A stretch of DNA of 64,000 nucleotides from Aeromicrobium sp. Root344 (GCF_001425755.1 NZ_LMDH01000001.1:2866852-2930851), one strand, 5' to 3'; positions 10,618-22,244 are shown, counted from the first letter of the stretch. Notes: generated by a model not told the origin, from the sequence alone. Translations and numbers: made by a program.

Positions 10618-10778
10618 TCCTTTCGACAGGCTCAAGGAGCGGGGGGCCGGGTTCCTTTCGACAGGCTCGAGGAGCGGGGGGCCGGGTTCCTTTCGACAGG
10701 CTCAAGGAGCGAGGGGCCGGGTTCCTTTCGACAGGCTCAAGGAGCGGGGGGCCGGGTTCCTTTCGACAGGCTCAAGGA
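10618..10778. repeat. five tandem copies of the 21-bp REP-like repeat at 35-bp period
   Basis: Copies begin at 10618, 10653, 10688, 10723 and 10758, each TCCTTTCGACAGGCTCAAGG plus A; the second differs by one base (CTCGAGGA). The 14-bp connectors (GCGGGGGGCCGGGT and close variants) are nearly identical, so the whole 35-bp unit has amplified in tandem. The array lies between the GIY-YIG gene and leuS. The motif is in inverted orientation to the two copies at 10211-10264. Confidence 0.93.
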
Positions 10779-10830
10779 GCGGGCGGTCCTGTGTGCTTTG
10801 TGGACCGGCGTCACCGGTAACATTCGGGCA

Positions 10831-13668
10831 GTGACCACGCCTGACCAGACCCCGGCCTCCTACCGCTACACGAGCGCGCTCGCGGGCCAGATCGAGCAGC
10901 GTTGGCAGGATCGCTGGGAGTCCGAGGGCACGTTCGAGGCGCCCAACCCGACGGGTGACCTCGCCGGCGAGATCACGGGCGACAAGTACTTCATCATGGA
11001 CATGTTCCCGTACCCCTCGGGCGCGGGCCTGCACGTCGGTCACCCGCTGGGCTACATCGCGACCGACGTCGCCGGCCGCTATCGCCGCATGCGGGGCGAC
11101 AACGTCCTGCACGCACTCGGCTTCGACGCCTTCGGACTGCCGGCCGAGATCCACGCCGTCGAGACCGGCGAGCACCCGCGCACCAACACGTTGTCCAACA
11201 TCGACAACATGCGCCGGCAGCTGCGCCGTCTGGGTCTGGCACACGACCAGCGCCGCAGCTTCGCCACGATCGACCCCGACTTCATGCGCTGGACGCAGTG
11301 GATCTTCGTGCAGATCTTCGAGTCCTGGTACGACGAGGAGCAGGGCAAGGCCCGCCCGATCAGCGAGCTGCGCGCCGAGTACGAGTCCGGCGCCCGCACC
11401 GCGCCCGACGGCACCGCCTGGGCCGACCTGACACCGATCGAGCGCAGCGTCCTGATCGACGCGGTGCGCCTGGCGTACATCGACGACTCGCCGGTCAACT
11501 GGTGCCCGGGTCTGGGCACGGTGCTGGCCAACGAGGAGGTCACGGCCGAGGGCCGCAGCGAGCGCGGCAACTTCCCGGTCTTCACACGCAACCTGCGGCA
11601 GTGGAAGATGCGCATCACGGCCTATTCGGACCGGCTGATCGACGACCTCGATCGCGTCGACTGGCCCGAGTCGGTCAAGAGCATGCAGCGCAACTGGATC
11701 GGCCGCTCCCACGGTGCGCGGATCAGCTTCCCGGTCGAGGGGATCGCGACGCCGATCGCCGTGTTCACGACCCGTCCCGACACGATCTTCGGCACGACCT
11801 ACATGGTGCTGGCGCCCGAGCACGAGCTGGTCGACCAGCTGACCACTGAGGCGTGGCCGGACGAGACGCCGCTCCAGTGGACCAACGGCGCCGCTTCGCC
11901 CGCCGAGGCCGTCACGGCGTACCGCGCCATGGCCGCTGCCAAGACCGACCTGGAGCGCCAGGAGAACAAGGAGAAGACCGGCGTCTTCACCGGCTCCTTC
12001 GCGACCAACCCGGTCAACGGCGCCAAGGTGCCGGTGTTCATCGCCGACTACGTCCTCACGGGTTATGGCACCGGCGCGATCATGGCGGTGCCCGGCGGCG
12101 ACGAGCGTGACCACGAGTTCGCCGAGTCGTACGCGCTGCCGATCATCCACACGGTCCAGGCGCCCGAAGGGTTCGAAGGCGGTGCCTACACAGGGAAGGG
12201 CGTGGTCATCAACTCCACGAACGACGAGCTGAGCCTCGACGGCATGGAGATCGACGACGCCAAGGACGCCGTGATCACCTGGCTGCAGGCGCACGGAGCG
12301 GGCGAGGGCACGACGACCTACCGGCTGCGCGATTGGCTGTTCAGCCGGCAGCGCTACTGGGGCGAGCCCTTTCCGATCGTCTATGACGAGCTCGACCAGC
12401 CGATCGCGCTGCCCGACTCGATGCTCCCGGTCGAGCTGCCGGAGGTCCCCGACTACTCACCCAAGACCTACGAGCCGGAGGACGCGAACAGCAACCCCGA
12501 GCCCCCGTTGGCCCGCGTGCCCGAGTGGGTCCACGTCGAGCTCGACCTCGGCGACGGCCCCAAGATGTACCGGCGCGAGACCAACACGATGCCCAACTGG
12601 GCCGGCTCGTCGTGGTACGAGCTGCGCTACGCCGACCCGCACAACGCCGACCGGCTGGTCGACCCCGAGAACGAGCGCTACTGGCTCGGTCCGCGCAAGC
12701 CGGGGGAGACCGGTGGCGTCGACCTCTACGTCGGCGGCGTCGAGCACGCGGTGCTGCACCTGCTCTACGCCCGCTTCTGGCACAAGGTGCTGTTCGACCT
12801 CGGCCACGTCTCCAGCGAGGAGCCGTTCCACAAGCTGTTCAACCAGGGCTACATCCAGGCGCACGCCTACACCGACTCCCGCGGCGTCTATGTCGAGGCC
12901 GCCGGTGTCGAGGAGCGCACCGACGAGGCAGGTGTCACGACGTACTGGTCCGGTGACGAACAGGTCACGCGTGAGTTCGGCAAGATGGGCAAGAGCCTCA
13001 AGAACGCCGTGACGCCCGACGAGATGTACGAGACGTACGGCGCCGACACGCTGCGGGTCTACGAGATGTCGATGGGCCCGATGGACGTGTCGAGGCCGTG
13101 GGAGACCCGTGCCGTCGTCGGCGCGCAGCGGTTCCTGCAGCGCGTGTGGCGCCTGCTCGTCGACGAGGACTCCGGTGACCTGCTGGCCGACGACGCCGAG
13201 CTCGACGCGACGACACTGCACATCCTCCACGTGACGATCGACGGCGTCCGGTCCGACATGGAGCACATGCGGTTCAACACCGCCGTGGCCAAGCTGATCG
13301 AGCTGACGAACCACCTGACCAAGGAGGGCCTGCGCAGCCGTGCGGCGGTCGAGCCGCTGGTGCTGATGCTGGCTCCGCTCGCTCCGCACATCGGCGAAGA
13401 GCTGTGGTCACGCCTCGGGCACGCGGAGACACTGACGCATGAGCCGTTCCCGGTCGCCGACCCGGCGCATCTCTCGGCGGCATCGGTGACGTGCGTCGTG
13501 CAGGTGCTGGGCAAGGTCCGCGGCAAGCTCGAGGTCAGCCCCGACATCTCCGACGAGGAGCTCACGGCGCTCGCGCTCGCCGAGCCCAACGTCGTACGGT
13601 CGATCGACGGCCGCGAGGTCCGCAAGGTCATCGTGCGGGCACCCAAGCTCGTCAGCATCGTCGTCTGA
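10831..13668 (+). CDS. leuS: leucyl-tRNA synthetase
   Basis: Class I aminoacyl-tRNA synthetase charging tRNA-Leu, 945 residues. The HIGH-type motif is HVGH at 68-71 (in [15 protein letters not shown]), the CP1 editing domain with its Thr-rich region ([13 protein letters not shown]) is in the middle, and the KMSKS motif reads KMGKS at 718-722. GTG 10831 is preceded by TAACAT (10818-10823) with seven bases between, indicating a leaderless mRNA; hence there is no room for a T-box or other leader. The open frame extends upstream through the repeat array, but that part is not protein-like. Confidence 0.97.
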   Translation: MTTPDQTPASYRYTSALAGQIEQRWQDRWESEGTFEAPNPTGDLAGEITGDKYFIMDMFPYPSGAGLHVGHPLGYIATDVAGRYRRMRGDNVLHALGFDAFGLPAEIHAVETGEHPRTNTLSNIDNMRRQLRRLGLAHDQRRSFATIDPDFMRWTQWIFVQIFESWYDEEQGKARPISELRAEYESGARTAPDGTAWADLTPIERSVLIDAVRLAYIDDSPVNWCPGLGTVLANEEVTAEGRSERGNFPVFTRNLRQWKMRITAYSDRLIDDLDRVDWPESVKSMQRNWIGRSHGARISFPVEGIATPIAVFTTRPDTIFGTTYMVLAPEHELVDQLTTEAWPDETPLQWTNGAASPAEAVTAYRAMAAAKTDLERQENKEKTGVFTGSFATNPVNGAKVPVFIADYVLTGYGTGAIMAVPGGDERDHEFAESYALPIIHTVQAPEGFEGGAYTGKGVVINSTNDELSLDGMEIDDAKDAVITWLQAHGAGEGTTTYRLRDWLFSRQRYWGEPFPIVYDELDQPIALPDSMLPVELPEVPDYSPKTYEPEDANSNPEPPLARVPEWVHVELDLGDGPKMYRRETNTMPNWAGSSWYELRYADPHNADRLVDPENERYWLGPRKPGETGGVDLYVGGVEHAVLHLLYARFWHKVLFDLGHVSSEEPFHKLFNQGYIQAHAYTDSRGVYVEAAGVEERTDEAGVTTYWSGDEQVTREFGKMGKSLKNAVTPDEMYETYGADTLRVYEMSMGPMDVSRPWETRAVVGAQRFLQRVWRLLVDEDSGDLLADDAELDATTLHILHVTIDGVRSDMEHMRFNTAVAKLIELTNHLTKEGLRSRAAVEPLVLMLAPLAPHIGEELWSRLGHAETLTHEPFPVADPAHLSAASVTCVVQVLGKVRGKLEVSPDISDEELTALALAEPNVVRSIDGREVRKVIVRAPKLVSIVV

Positions 13669-13694
13669 GTCCGTTTCACCGATAGTCTTCGGTC

Positions 13695-14540
13695 ATGCCT
13701 CGGATCGGGATCGTCACGGACTCGACGTCGTCGTTGTCGGCTGCCGATGCCGTGCGCGAGGGCATTGCCGTGGTGCCGCTGCAGGTCATCATCGGTGCCG
13801 AGACCTACACCGAGGGCGTCGACGTCACGGCGGACATGATCGCCGAGGCGCTGGCCTCGTTCGTACCCGTCAGCACGTCACGGCCGACCCCGGACGACTT
13901 CCTCGCGGTGTACGAGCGCCTGGCTGCCGACGGTGCCGAGGCCATCGTGTCGGTGCACCTCAGCGCCAAGATGTCCGGCACGCTCGACTCGGCGATCCTG
14001 GCGTCCAAGCAGGCGTCGGTGCCGGTGACCTGCATCGACTCGATGCAGGTGGGCATCGCAACCGGGTTCGCCGCCGGCCGGGCAGCCACGGCTCGTGACG
14101 CCGGCGAGGACGCGATCGGCGTTGCGGAGGCGGCTCAGCGGGCCGGCGAGTCCTCGACCGTCCTGCTGTACGTCGACACGCTCGAGTACCTCAAGCGCGG
14201 CGGGCGCGTCGGCGCCGCAGCCGCGTTGATCGGCTCCGCACTCGCGGTCAAGCCGATCCTCACGATCACCGATGGACTGGTCGTGCCACTCGAGCGCGTA
14301 CGCACGCAGGCCAAGGCGCTCGCCCGGCTGGAGGCGCTCGCGGTCGAGAAGGCCGCGGCCTGCGAGCAGGGGTTCGACGTCGGCGTCCAGCACCTCGCCA
14401 GTCCCGCCGTGGCCATGGCTGTCGCCGAGCGCCTCGCGGGGGCACTCGACCTGGACCGCGTGGGCGTCGACGAGGTCGGCGCCTCGATCGGCGCACACGT
14501 GGGCCCCGGCATGATCTCGGTGACCGTCACCCCACGCTGA
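13695..14540 (+). CDS. DegV family fatty-acid-binding protein
   Basis: Cytoplasmic DegV protein of 281 residues; in Gram-positives these bind fatty acids and (as FakB) present them to fatty-acid kinase FakA. Conserved elements: IVTDSTSSLSA at the start, SRPTPDDF near 60, and the C-terminal domain starting with TLEYLKRGGRVG. No fakA homologue is visible nearby. ATG 13695 has a TAGTCT hexamer six bases upstream (13683-13688), so it is probably leaderless. Confidence 0.9.
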   Translation: MPRIGIVTDSTSSLSAADAVREGIAVVPLQVIIGAETYTEGVDVTADMIAEALASFVPVSTSRPTPDDFLAVYERLAADGAEAIVSVHLSAKMSGTLDSAILASKQASVPVTCIDSMQVGIATGFAAGRAATARDAGEDAIGVAEAAQRAGESSTVLLYVDTLEYLKRGGRVGAAAALIGSALAVKPILTITDGLVVPLERVRTQAKALARLEALAVEKAAACEQGFDVGVQHLASPAVAMAVAERLAGALDLDRVGVDEVGASIGAHVGPGMISVTVTPR

Positions 14541-14582
14541 CCCGATCGGGCGGTGCGTCAGGTCGAACGTCCACAGGCCAGC

Positions 14583-14629
14583 GGTGACGTAGGTCGAACG
14601 GGCAGCTGGCCCGTTCGACCCAGGTCACC
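14583..14629. terminator. 47-nt strong inverted repeat between degV and comEA
   Basis: Arms 14583-14603 and 14609-14629 pair at 19 of 21 positions around a 5-base loop; the core is GGTCGAACGGGC / GCCCGTTCGACC. No T-tract follows, so it may be an intrinsic-like actinobacterial terminator, an operator, or a REP-like element. A second GGTCGAACG occurs just upstream at about 14562-14570 as a partial copy. Which of these roles it plays is not decidable from the sequence alone. Confidence 0.6.
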
Positions 14630-14737
14630 GACCCGGTCGCGACGCGAGGTTTTCCACGGGACGTACGTTGCGCGTTCCCGTCCACAGCCGGCGTCGTGCG
14701 CACGCGCGACGGGCCCCGCCCTGCCTAGCGTCGACAT

Positions 14738-15469
14738 GTGAAGCCCAGGCGTCCCTCTCCTCCGACAGACGAGACCCGTGCCGAGATCGCCCGGCGTCGC
14801 CTGGCCCAGCTCGCGGCCTCGTTCGACGCCGAGCTGCCGCCCGCCGAGGAGCCTGAGCAGGAGCGCGTACGCCGCACCCTCGAGCTCCCGCACGCCAAGG
14901 TCCTCGCGACGATCGCCCTCGCCGCATCGGTGTTGCTCGTCTGGTGGCTGCTGTCGGGGCGGCCCAAGACCACCGAACCCGCGGCACCGCTGGCCTTCGG
15001 CACGTCCACGGCACCCACGGACACGGCCAAGCCGGCCGAAGCGGAGCTGATCGTCGACGTCGTGGGCAAGGTCCGCAAGCCCGGCATCGTGACGGTGCCC
15101 AAGGGATCGCGCGTCTACCAGGCGATCGAGGCGGCCGGGGGGCTCAAGGGGCGGGTCGACACCGCCTCGCTCAACATGGCCCGGGTGCTGGACGACGGCG
15201 AGCAGATCCTCGTCGGCATCGAGCCGGTCGCCGCACCTGCCGCCTCCGGCGGGGCGAGCTCCGGCGCGCCGGCAGGCGGCAAGGTCAATCTCAACACCGC
15301 GACCGCCGAACAGCTCGACACGCTGCCCGGCGTCGGACCCGTGACGGCCCAGGCGATCCTCGCGTGGCGCGACGAGAACGGCCGGTTCGGTTCGGTCGAG
15401 GACCTGCTCGACGTCAAGGGCATCGGCGACGCGACGCTCGCCGAGCTGCGCGATCTCGTGACCTTGTGA
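14738..15469 (+). CDS. comEA: ComEA family DNA-uptake protein
   Basis: Membrane-anchored double-stranded-DNA receptor of natural transformation systems, 243 residues. Order: cytoplasmic N-terminus, one membrane span (VLATIALAASVLLVWWLLSG, about 54-73), an SLBB-type domain (IVDVVGKVRKPGIVTVPKG), a low-complexity linker, then the helix-hairpin-helix DNA-binding repeat (NLNTATAEQLDTLPGVGP ... LLDVKGIGDATLAELRDLV). GTG 14738 has TAGCGT six bases upstream, again leaderless-like. The stop overlaps the comEC start (GTGA), so the two are coupled. Competence in this lineage is not proven; only the comEA/comEC pair is seen. Confidence 0.92.
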   Translation: MKPRRPSPPTDETRAEIARRRLAQLAASFDAELPPAEEPEQERVRRTLELPHAKVLATIALAASVLLVWWLLSGRPKTTEPAAPLAFGTSTAPTDTAKPAEAELIVDVVGKVRKPGIVTVPKGSRVYQAIEAAGGLKGRVDTASLNMARVLDDGEQILVGIEPVAAPAASGGASSGAPAGGKVNLNTATAEQLDTLPGVGPVTAQAILAWRDENGRFGSVEDLLDVKGIGDATLAELRDLVTL

Positions 15470-17706
15470 CCCACGACCTGCGGATGCTCCCACCGGCGCT
15501 CGTCGCGTGGGGCGCGGCAGCGTGGCTCGTCACAGTCGGCTCGTACGTCTCGGTCGTCGTCGCAATCGCCAGCATCGCCGCAGCGGGCGCCCTGGCCAGG
15601 TGGCGTCCGCACCGCGGGCTCGTCTGGCTCCTCACAGCCGTGTGCCTCGCGGCAATCGCGGTGTCGTGTGCCTGGCGGCTCACCACGATCGAGCACTCGC
15701 CGCTCACCCAGCTTGCGAGGGAGAACCGTCTCGCGACCCTCGACCTCGAGGTCCGCCGCGACGCCCGTACGTTCACGCATCACGGCCATGAGTCCGTCGT
15801 GGTCGAGGTGCTCGTACGCCGTGCGGTCAGCAGGGATGCCGACATCAGGACACGAGATCACGCCACGGCGTTCCTCGACGGTGGCGCCAAGGACCTGGTC
15901 GTCGGTCGGAGGTTCGCCGCCACGGGCCGGCTCGCGCCGTCAGACGACTCGGACGAGGCAGCTGTCATCGATGTCGTCCGGCGAGGCCCGGCGGACCGAG
16001 CAACGTGGTGGTGGGAGGCCTCCGAGCGCGTGCGCGAAGGCGTACGACAGTCGGTGACTCCCGTCGGTGACGAGCCCGAGGCGCTCGTCCCGGCTCTCGT
16101 CGACGGGGACGACGGGCGGGTCAGCGACAAGGTCGAGGAGGACTTCCGCCGCAGCGGGCTCACGCACCTCATGGCGGTGTCGGGCACCAACCTGACGATC
16201 GTGCTCGCCGTCGTGATGGCAGTCGGGCGAGCCGCCGGCGTGCGCCGCCGCGGCCTCTGGGTGCTGGGCGCCCTCTCGATCGTCGCGTTCGTCCTGCTCG
16301 CGCGGCCAGACCCCAGCGTCGTACGTGCCGCGGCGATGGGTGCCGTCGGCGTCGCGGCGCTCGGCTTCGGGGCGCGTGGAGGCGTACGCGCACTGGCGTG
16401 GGCGATGGTCGGCCTGTTGTTCCTCGACCCCTGGCTGGCCCGATCGGCCGGTTTCATCCTGTCGGCGACGGCAACCGGCGGCATCCTGCTGCTGGCTCCG
16501 CCGTTCGCTCGTAGGCTCGAACGCTGGATGCCGCGGTGGTGTGCCCTGGCGATCGCGGTGCCGATCGCTGCTCAGCTGGTCTGCACGCCCGCCATCGCCG
16601 CCCTGTCGGGCCAGATCTCCCTGGTGGCGGTCGTGGCGAACCTGCTGGCGGCTCCCGCCGTGGCCCCGGCGACGGTCGCCGGGCTGGTGGGCGGGATCGT
16701 CGCGCTGGCGTCGGCGCCGCTGAGCCACCTCCCAGGCATCGTCGCGGGCGCCTGCGCGAGCTGGATCCTGACGGTGGGGCACCGCGCCGCCGCGCTCGAC
16801 GCCGCGTCGCTGGAGTGGCGAGCGCCGTGGCAGTGGCTGCTGGTGCTCGTACCGCTCGCCACGGCGGTGATCATGGCGATCTCGTCACGCCCCGTCGTGT
16901 TCATCGGCCTGTCGGCTGGTCTCTTGGTGGCGGTGTGGCGGCCGCCGCAGACGGGGTGGCCGCCGGAGGGCTGGGTCATGGTGGCGTGCGACGTCGGTCA
17001 GGGCGATGCCACGGTGCTGAATGCCAGCCGCGGCTTCGCGGTGGTCGTCGACGCCGGCCCCGACCCGGCCCTCGTCGACCGGTGTCTCGACCGGCTCGAC
17101 GTCCATCGCGTACGCCTGATGGTGTTCACCCACGGCCATGCCGATCACACGGACGGCTGGCCCGGCGTGCTCGACGGCCGCCAGGTGGACCAGGTCGCGG
17201 TCGGGCCGACCGGCGGCCCCGGACGGGCGGACATCGCGCAGCACGTCGCCACGCCCGGCGAGTCCTTCACCGTCGGCGACGTCACGGCCGAGGTGCTCTG
17301 GCCCTCCGCGTCTGGTCCCGTGCGGGTCGCGAGCGGGGACGGGTCGACGGCCAACAACGCCAGCGTCGTGCTGGCCGCCCAGGTCCGCGGCGTACGCCTG
17401 ATGCTGGCCGGCGACATCGAGCCAGAGGCGCAGGAGGGGCTCCTGCGCGAGCATCCCGACCTGTCCGCCGACGTCCTCAAGATGCCGCACCACGGCAGCG
17501 CGCGGCAGTCGAAGGTGTTCTTCGACGCCGTCGGTGCACGCCTCGCGACGATCAGTGCGGGGGAGGGGAACGACTACGGCCACCCGGCTGCGGCCGCGCT
17601 CTCGCTGCTGCGTGACGAGGACATGCAGTGGTGGCGCACCGACACCGACGGCGACATCGCGATCGTCGAGCGCGACGGGCGGCTTCTCGTCGTGACTCGC
17701 GACTAG
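15466..17706 (+). CDS. comEC: ComEC/Rec2 family DNA channel protein
   Basis: Inner-membrane DNA translocation channel, 746 residues. N-terminal spans and a DUF4131-like soluble domain (to about 200), the competence domain beginning near SGLTHLMAVSGTNLTI, several further spans, and a C-terminal metallo-beta-lactamase-fold domain with FTHGHADHTDGW (HxHxDH) and PHHGSARQS. The metal ligands are intact, implying an active nuclease-like domain. GTG 15466 overlaps the comEA stop by four bases. Confidence 0.93.
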   Translation: MTHDLRMLPPALVAWGAAAWLVTVGSYVSVVVAIASIAAAGALARWRPHRGLVWLLTAVCLAAIAVSCAWRLTTIEHSPLTQLARENRLATLDLEVRRDARTFTHHGHESVVVEVLVRRAVSRDADIRTRDHATAFLDGGAKDLVVGRRFAATGRLAPSDDSDEAAVIDVVRRGPADRATWWWEASERVREGVRQSVTPVGDEPEALVPALVDGDDGRVSDKVEEDFRRSGLTHLMAVSGTNLTIVLAVVMAVGRAAGVRRRGLWVLGALSIVAFVLLARPDPSVVRAAAMGAVGVAALGFGARGGVRALAWAMVGLLFLDPWLARSAGFILSATATGGILLLAPPFARRLERWMPRWCALAIAVPIAAQLVCTPAIAALSGQISLVAVVANLLAAPAVAPATVAGLVGGIVALASAPLSHLPGIVAGACASWILTVGHRAAALDAASLEWRAPWQWLLVLVPLATAVIMAISSRPVVFIGLSAGLLVAVWRPPQTGWPPEGWVMVACDVGQGDATVLNASRGFAVVVDAGPDPALVDRCLDRLDVHRVRLMVFTHGHADHTDGWPGVLDGRQVDQVAVGPTGGPGRADIAQHVATPGESFTVGDVTAEVLWPSASGPVRVASGDGSTANNASVVLAAQVRGVRLMLAGDIEPEAQEGLLREHPDLSADVLKMPHHGSARQSKVFFDAVGARLATISAGEGNDYGHPAAAALSLLRDEDMQWWRTDTDGDIAIVERDGRLLVVTRD

Positions 17707-17715
17707 TCTGTCTCC

Positions 17716-18687
17716 GTGGCCACGGCATTCGGCAAGATCCTGCTCATCACCGGCAATGCCGAGTTCCTCGCCGACCGCACCCGTGCCAGGGCCGTCAAGG
17801 CCGTCACCGCCGAGCACCCCGAGTGCCAGGTCGCCGAGGCCAGCGCCGCGGGCCTGCAACCCGGCGAGCTCGCCGGCCTCACGAGTCCCTCACTGTTCAG
17901 CGACGTCAGCGCCCTCGTGCTGACCGACCTGCAGGACCTGCCCGACGTGGCACAGACCGAGCTGCTGGCCTATGCGGGCGAGACCTCGCCCGACATCGCC
18001 GTCGTGCTGGTCCACGGCGGCGGCACCAAGGGCAAGGGCCTGCTCGACAAGCTCCGCAAGATGAGCACCGTCAGCGAGGTCAAGCTCGAGCAGCCCAAGT
18101 ACGAACGCGACTACGCACGTTGGGTCTACACCGAGATCCGTGATCTCGGCGCCCGCATCGACGAGGAGGCCGCCACGCTGCTGGTCGCGGCAGTCGGTCA
18201 GGACCTTCGCGCTCTGGGCGGGGCCGCCGACCAGCTTGTCTCCAACCTCGAGAAGGGCGCCGAGATCAGCGCCTCGCTCGTACGCCAGTACTTTGGCGGG
18301 CGAGCCGACGTGCGCGGCTACGAAATCGCCGACGCCGCGATCGACGGCCGCATCAACGTCGCGCTCGAGGCCGCCCGATGGGCCGAGACCGCCAAGGTCG
18401 CCCCGGTGCTCATCACCAGCGCGTTCGCGAGCGGCTTGCGTTCGCTGGCCAAGCTCGCCAGCGCGCCGGATGGCATGCGCGACAACGATCTGGCGGCCTA
18501 CGTCGGGGCGCCGCCGTTCAAGATCCGCTCGATGCGCCAGCAGCTGCGCTCGTGGGAGCAGGACGGCCTGGCGCAGGCGCTCGGAGCCGTGGCGCAGGCC
18601 GACCTCGACGTCAAGGGCGGCTCGGCCGACCCGGCCTACGCGATCGAACGCATGGTGCTCCAGGTCGCGGCCCAGCGACGCCGCTGA
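17716..18687 (+). CDS. holA: DNA polymerase III delta subunit
   Basis: Clamp-loader subunit that opens the beta clamp, 323 residues, the usual length. It begins ILLITGNAEFLADRTRARAVKAV, the HolA domain I start, and carries a C-terminal region with LRSLAKLASAPDGMRDNDLAAYVGAPPFKI, where the HolA family has its APPFKI/HPFKV-like motif. Adjacent rpsT is the classic actinobacterial neighbour. GTG 17716 has TAGTCT six bases upstream. The stop overlaps the next ATG by one base. Confidence 0.94.
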   Translation: MATAFGKILLITGNAEFLADRTRARAVKAVTAEHPECQVAEASAAGLQPGELAGLTSPSLFSDVSALVLTDLQDLPDVAQTELLAYAGETSPDIAVVLVHGGGTKGKGLLDKLRKMSTVSEVKLEQPKYERDYARWVYTEIRDLGARIDEEAATLLVAAVGQDLRALGGAADQLVSNLEKGAEISASLVRQYFGGRADVRGYEIADAAIDGRINVALEAARWAETAKVAPVLITSAFASGLRSLAKLASAPDGMRDNDLAAYVGAPPFKIRSMRQQLRSWEQDGLAQALGAVAQADLDVKGGSADPAYAIERMVLQVAAQRRR

Positions 18688-19850
18688 TGGCGACGCAGGT
18701 GGCGCAGGCCGCTCCGCCGGTGTCCCGCGCAGGCCGGGTCGAGGCGGTCGACCTCGCGCGGGGCTTCGCCCTGCTCGGCATGATGCTGGTGCACCTCGCG
18801 GCCCACTGGATCGAGCCGGACCCGCCCGTGGGCCACATGCTGATCGGTGGCCGTGCTGCACCGCTGTTCGCCATGCTCGCCGGCACGGCACTCATGCTCG
18901 TCCACGAGCGTGAGCCGCGCGGGGCCGGTTCGTGGCGGGCCACGCTGATCCGCGCCGTCCTGCTGATCGCGCTCGGACTCAGCCTCGGCTCGCTGCACGA
19001 CATGCCGGTCCTGATCATCCTTGGCTTCTATGGCGTGCTGATCGTGGTGGCGCTCCCGTTCCGGCGGCTCTCGACGCGCACACTGCTGGCGCTCGCCGGC
19101 TTCTGGGCCGTGGCGGCGCCCATCGCCGTGCTGTGGGCGAGAATCGAGCACTCGCCCGTGCGGGCTGGTCAGGCCGAGCTGTCGGACCTCAAGCACCCCG
19201 CCGACCTGGTCATGGAGATCCTCGTGTGGGGCGCCTACCCCGCGGCGGTCTGGTTCGCGTACGTCCTGGTCGGTCTCGCGATCGGGCGGCTCGATCTCCG
19301 CCGTACCGCCGTGGCCTGGTGGCTCGTCGGTGTGGGGGCGGTGCTCGTGGCCGTGACCCTGGCGGCGGGGTGGCTCCTGATCCGCAACGGGGCCGTGGAC
19401 GATCGCTACGACATGGGCTGGCGGCAGCTGTTCGCCGAGAGCTTCTGGCCGTACGAGCCGATGCGCTGGAACGACCTCCTGCAAGTCGGCCAGCACACCT
19501 CGACGCCGCTCAACGTCTTCAGCTCGATCGGGTCAGCCATCCTCGTGCTCGGGGTGTGCGCCCTCGTCATCCGGCTGCCGTGGGCACGTCTGCTGCTGAC
19601 CCCGGTGCGGGCGGCGGGTGCGATGACGTTGACGCTCTACACGGTCCACGTGCTGTGGGCCTGGCGGCTCCGGGTCGGCTTCAACGAGGACCATCCGAAC
19701 GACTTCGCGCACGGCAGCTATCGCGACTGGGCCGTGCAGGCCGTCGTGCTGTGCCTGGCCGCCACGCTGTGGCAGCGATTCATCGGCAAGGGGCCGCTCG
19801 AGTGGGTCATGCGCCGGCTGTCGGTGTGGGGCCGAGGCGCCCGGGCATGA
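18687..19850 (+). CDS. DUF418/HGSNAT-like polytopic membrane protein
   Basis: Membrane protein of 387 residues with about ten hydrophobic segments. It starts with GRVEAVDLARGFALLGMMLVHLA, the DUF1624/heparan-alpha-glucosaminide-acetyltransferase-like N-terminal helix with the RxxxxDxxRGxA pattern, and ends with a DUF418-like block (AGAMTLTLYTVHVLWAWR). These proteins may be envelope acyltransferases or transporters; the function is unknown. Translation is coupled to holA by a one-base TGATG overlap. Its stop codon overlaps the U-tract of the opposing rpsT terminator. Confidence 0.8.
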   Translation: MATQVAQAAPPVSRAGRVEAVDLARGFALLGMMLVHLAAHWIEPDPPVGHMLIGGRAAPLFAMLAGTALMLVHEREPRGAGSWRATLIRAVLLIALGLSLGSLHDMPVLIILGFYGVLIVVALPFRRLSTRTLLALAGFWAVAAPIAVLWARIEHSPVRAGQAELSDLKHPADLVMEILVWGAYPAAVWFAYVLVGLAIGRLDLRRTAVAWWLVGVGAVLVAVTLAAGWLLIRNGAVDDRYDMGWRQLFAESFWPYEPMRWNDLLQVGQHTSTPLNVFSSIGSAILVLGVCALVIRLPWARLLLTPVRAAGAMTLTLYTVHVLWAWRLRVGFNEDHPNDFAHGSYRDWAVQAVVLCLAATLWQRFIGKGPLEWVMRRLSVWGRGARA

Positions 19851-19874
19851 AAAAAGCCGCCCCGTGGGGCGGCT
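19849..19874 (-). terminator. rho-independent terminator of rpsT
   Basis: On the minus strand, GCCGCCCC (19873-19866) and GGGGCGGC (19863-19856) form an 8-bp GC stem around a 2-base loop, followed by six T residues (19855-19850). The T-tract overlaps the stop codon of the opposing membrane-protein gene. Confidence 0.9.
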
Positions 19875-19890
19875 GTCCTCATGGCGTACG

Positions 19891-20151
19891 TCAGAGTGAC
19901 GCGGCCTTCTTGGCAATGGCCGACTTGCGGTTGGCTGCCTGGTTCTTGTGAATGACCTTCTTGGAAGCGGCCTTGTCGAGCTTCTTGGTGGCCTCGCCGG
20001 CGAGCTTCTTGGCGTCGTCGGTGTTGCCGGCCGTCACGGCCTCCTCGAAGCGACGCACGGCGGTCTTGAGGGCAGAGCGCACCGACTTGTTGCGCTCGCG
20101 AGCCAGCTCGTTCTGCCGGTTGCGCTTGATCTGCGACTTGATATTCGCCAC
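19891..20151 (-). CDS. rpsT: 30S ribosomal protein S20
   Basis: Small basic 16S-rRNA-binding protein, 86 residues: [22 protein letters not shown] at the N-terminus and a Lys/Ala-rich C-terminus ([19 protein letters not shown]) are diagnostic of S20. The start is GTG 20151. It lies convergent to the holA transcription unit and has its own promoter and terminator. Confidence 0.97.
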   Translation of the reverse strand: MANIKSQIKRNRQNELARERNKSVRSALKTAVRRFEEAVTAGNTDDAKKLAGEATKKLDKAASKKVIHKNQAANRKSAIAKKAASL

Positions 20152-20226
20152 GGGGCAAACCTGTTTCTCTCGAATGTGTGGATGCTGCGAAAAAGTTGTT
20201 GGACATGCCGAGGCACGCGACCGCCA

Positions 20227-20256
20227 ACTCTATCAGTGAGCAGCCCGCCCGCTCAA
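20227..20256 (-). promoter_or_regulatory. candidate rpsT promoter
   Basis: On the minus strand, TTGAGC (20256-20251) and TAGAGT (20232-20227) are separated by 18 bases. This would give a 5' UTR of about 70 bases ahead of rpsT, unlike the leaderless genes around it; autoregulatory binding of S20 to the leader is possible but not shown. Confidence 0.55.
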
Positions 20257-20261
20257 ATTGG

Positions 20262-20340
20262 CGGGACCGACGAGCGCAGCGAGGAGCGTTGAGCCAGGTT
20301 GAGCGATCGCGGCGAAGCCGCCAGCTGTCGAAACCCGGCC
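20262..20340. repeat. degenerate interspersed repeat in the rpsT-lepA intergenic region
   Basis: The stretch contains GACGAGCGCAGCGAGGAGCG, GTTGAGC and CCAGCTGTCGAAAC in the order found in a common interspersed repeat of actinobacterial genomes (TTTCGACA...CTCAACC...GCTCCTCGCTGCGCTCG read on the other strand). It has several short inverted repeats (GCGGCGAAGCCGC). I base the repeat call on resemblance; only one copy is in the window. Confidence 0.45.
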
Positions 20341-20393
20341 ACGCGACCCACGTGGCACGAGCATGCCCGGGGTGATGGGACAATGGGGACATC

Positions 20394-22244
<1,851 letters not shown>

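Noticed and set aside
10618-10778. Regularly spaced repeats that resemble a short CRISPR array
   Set aside because: The 14-bp connectors are nearly identical rather than unique spacers, the period is 35 bp, and no cas genes are present; it is a tandem REP-like array.
10791-10830. T-box or attenuator upstream of leuS
   Set aside because: The probable transcription start lies at the start codon itself (TAACAT seven bases upstream), leaving no leader; no T-box motif is present.
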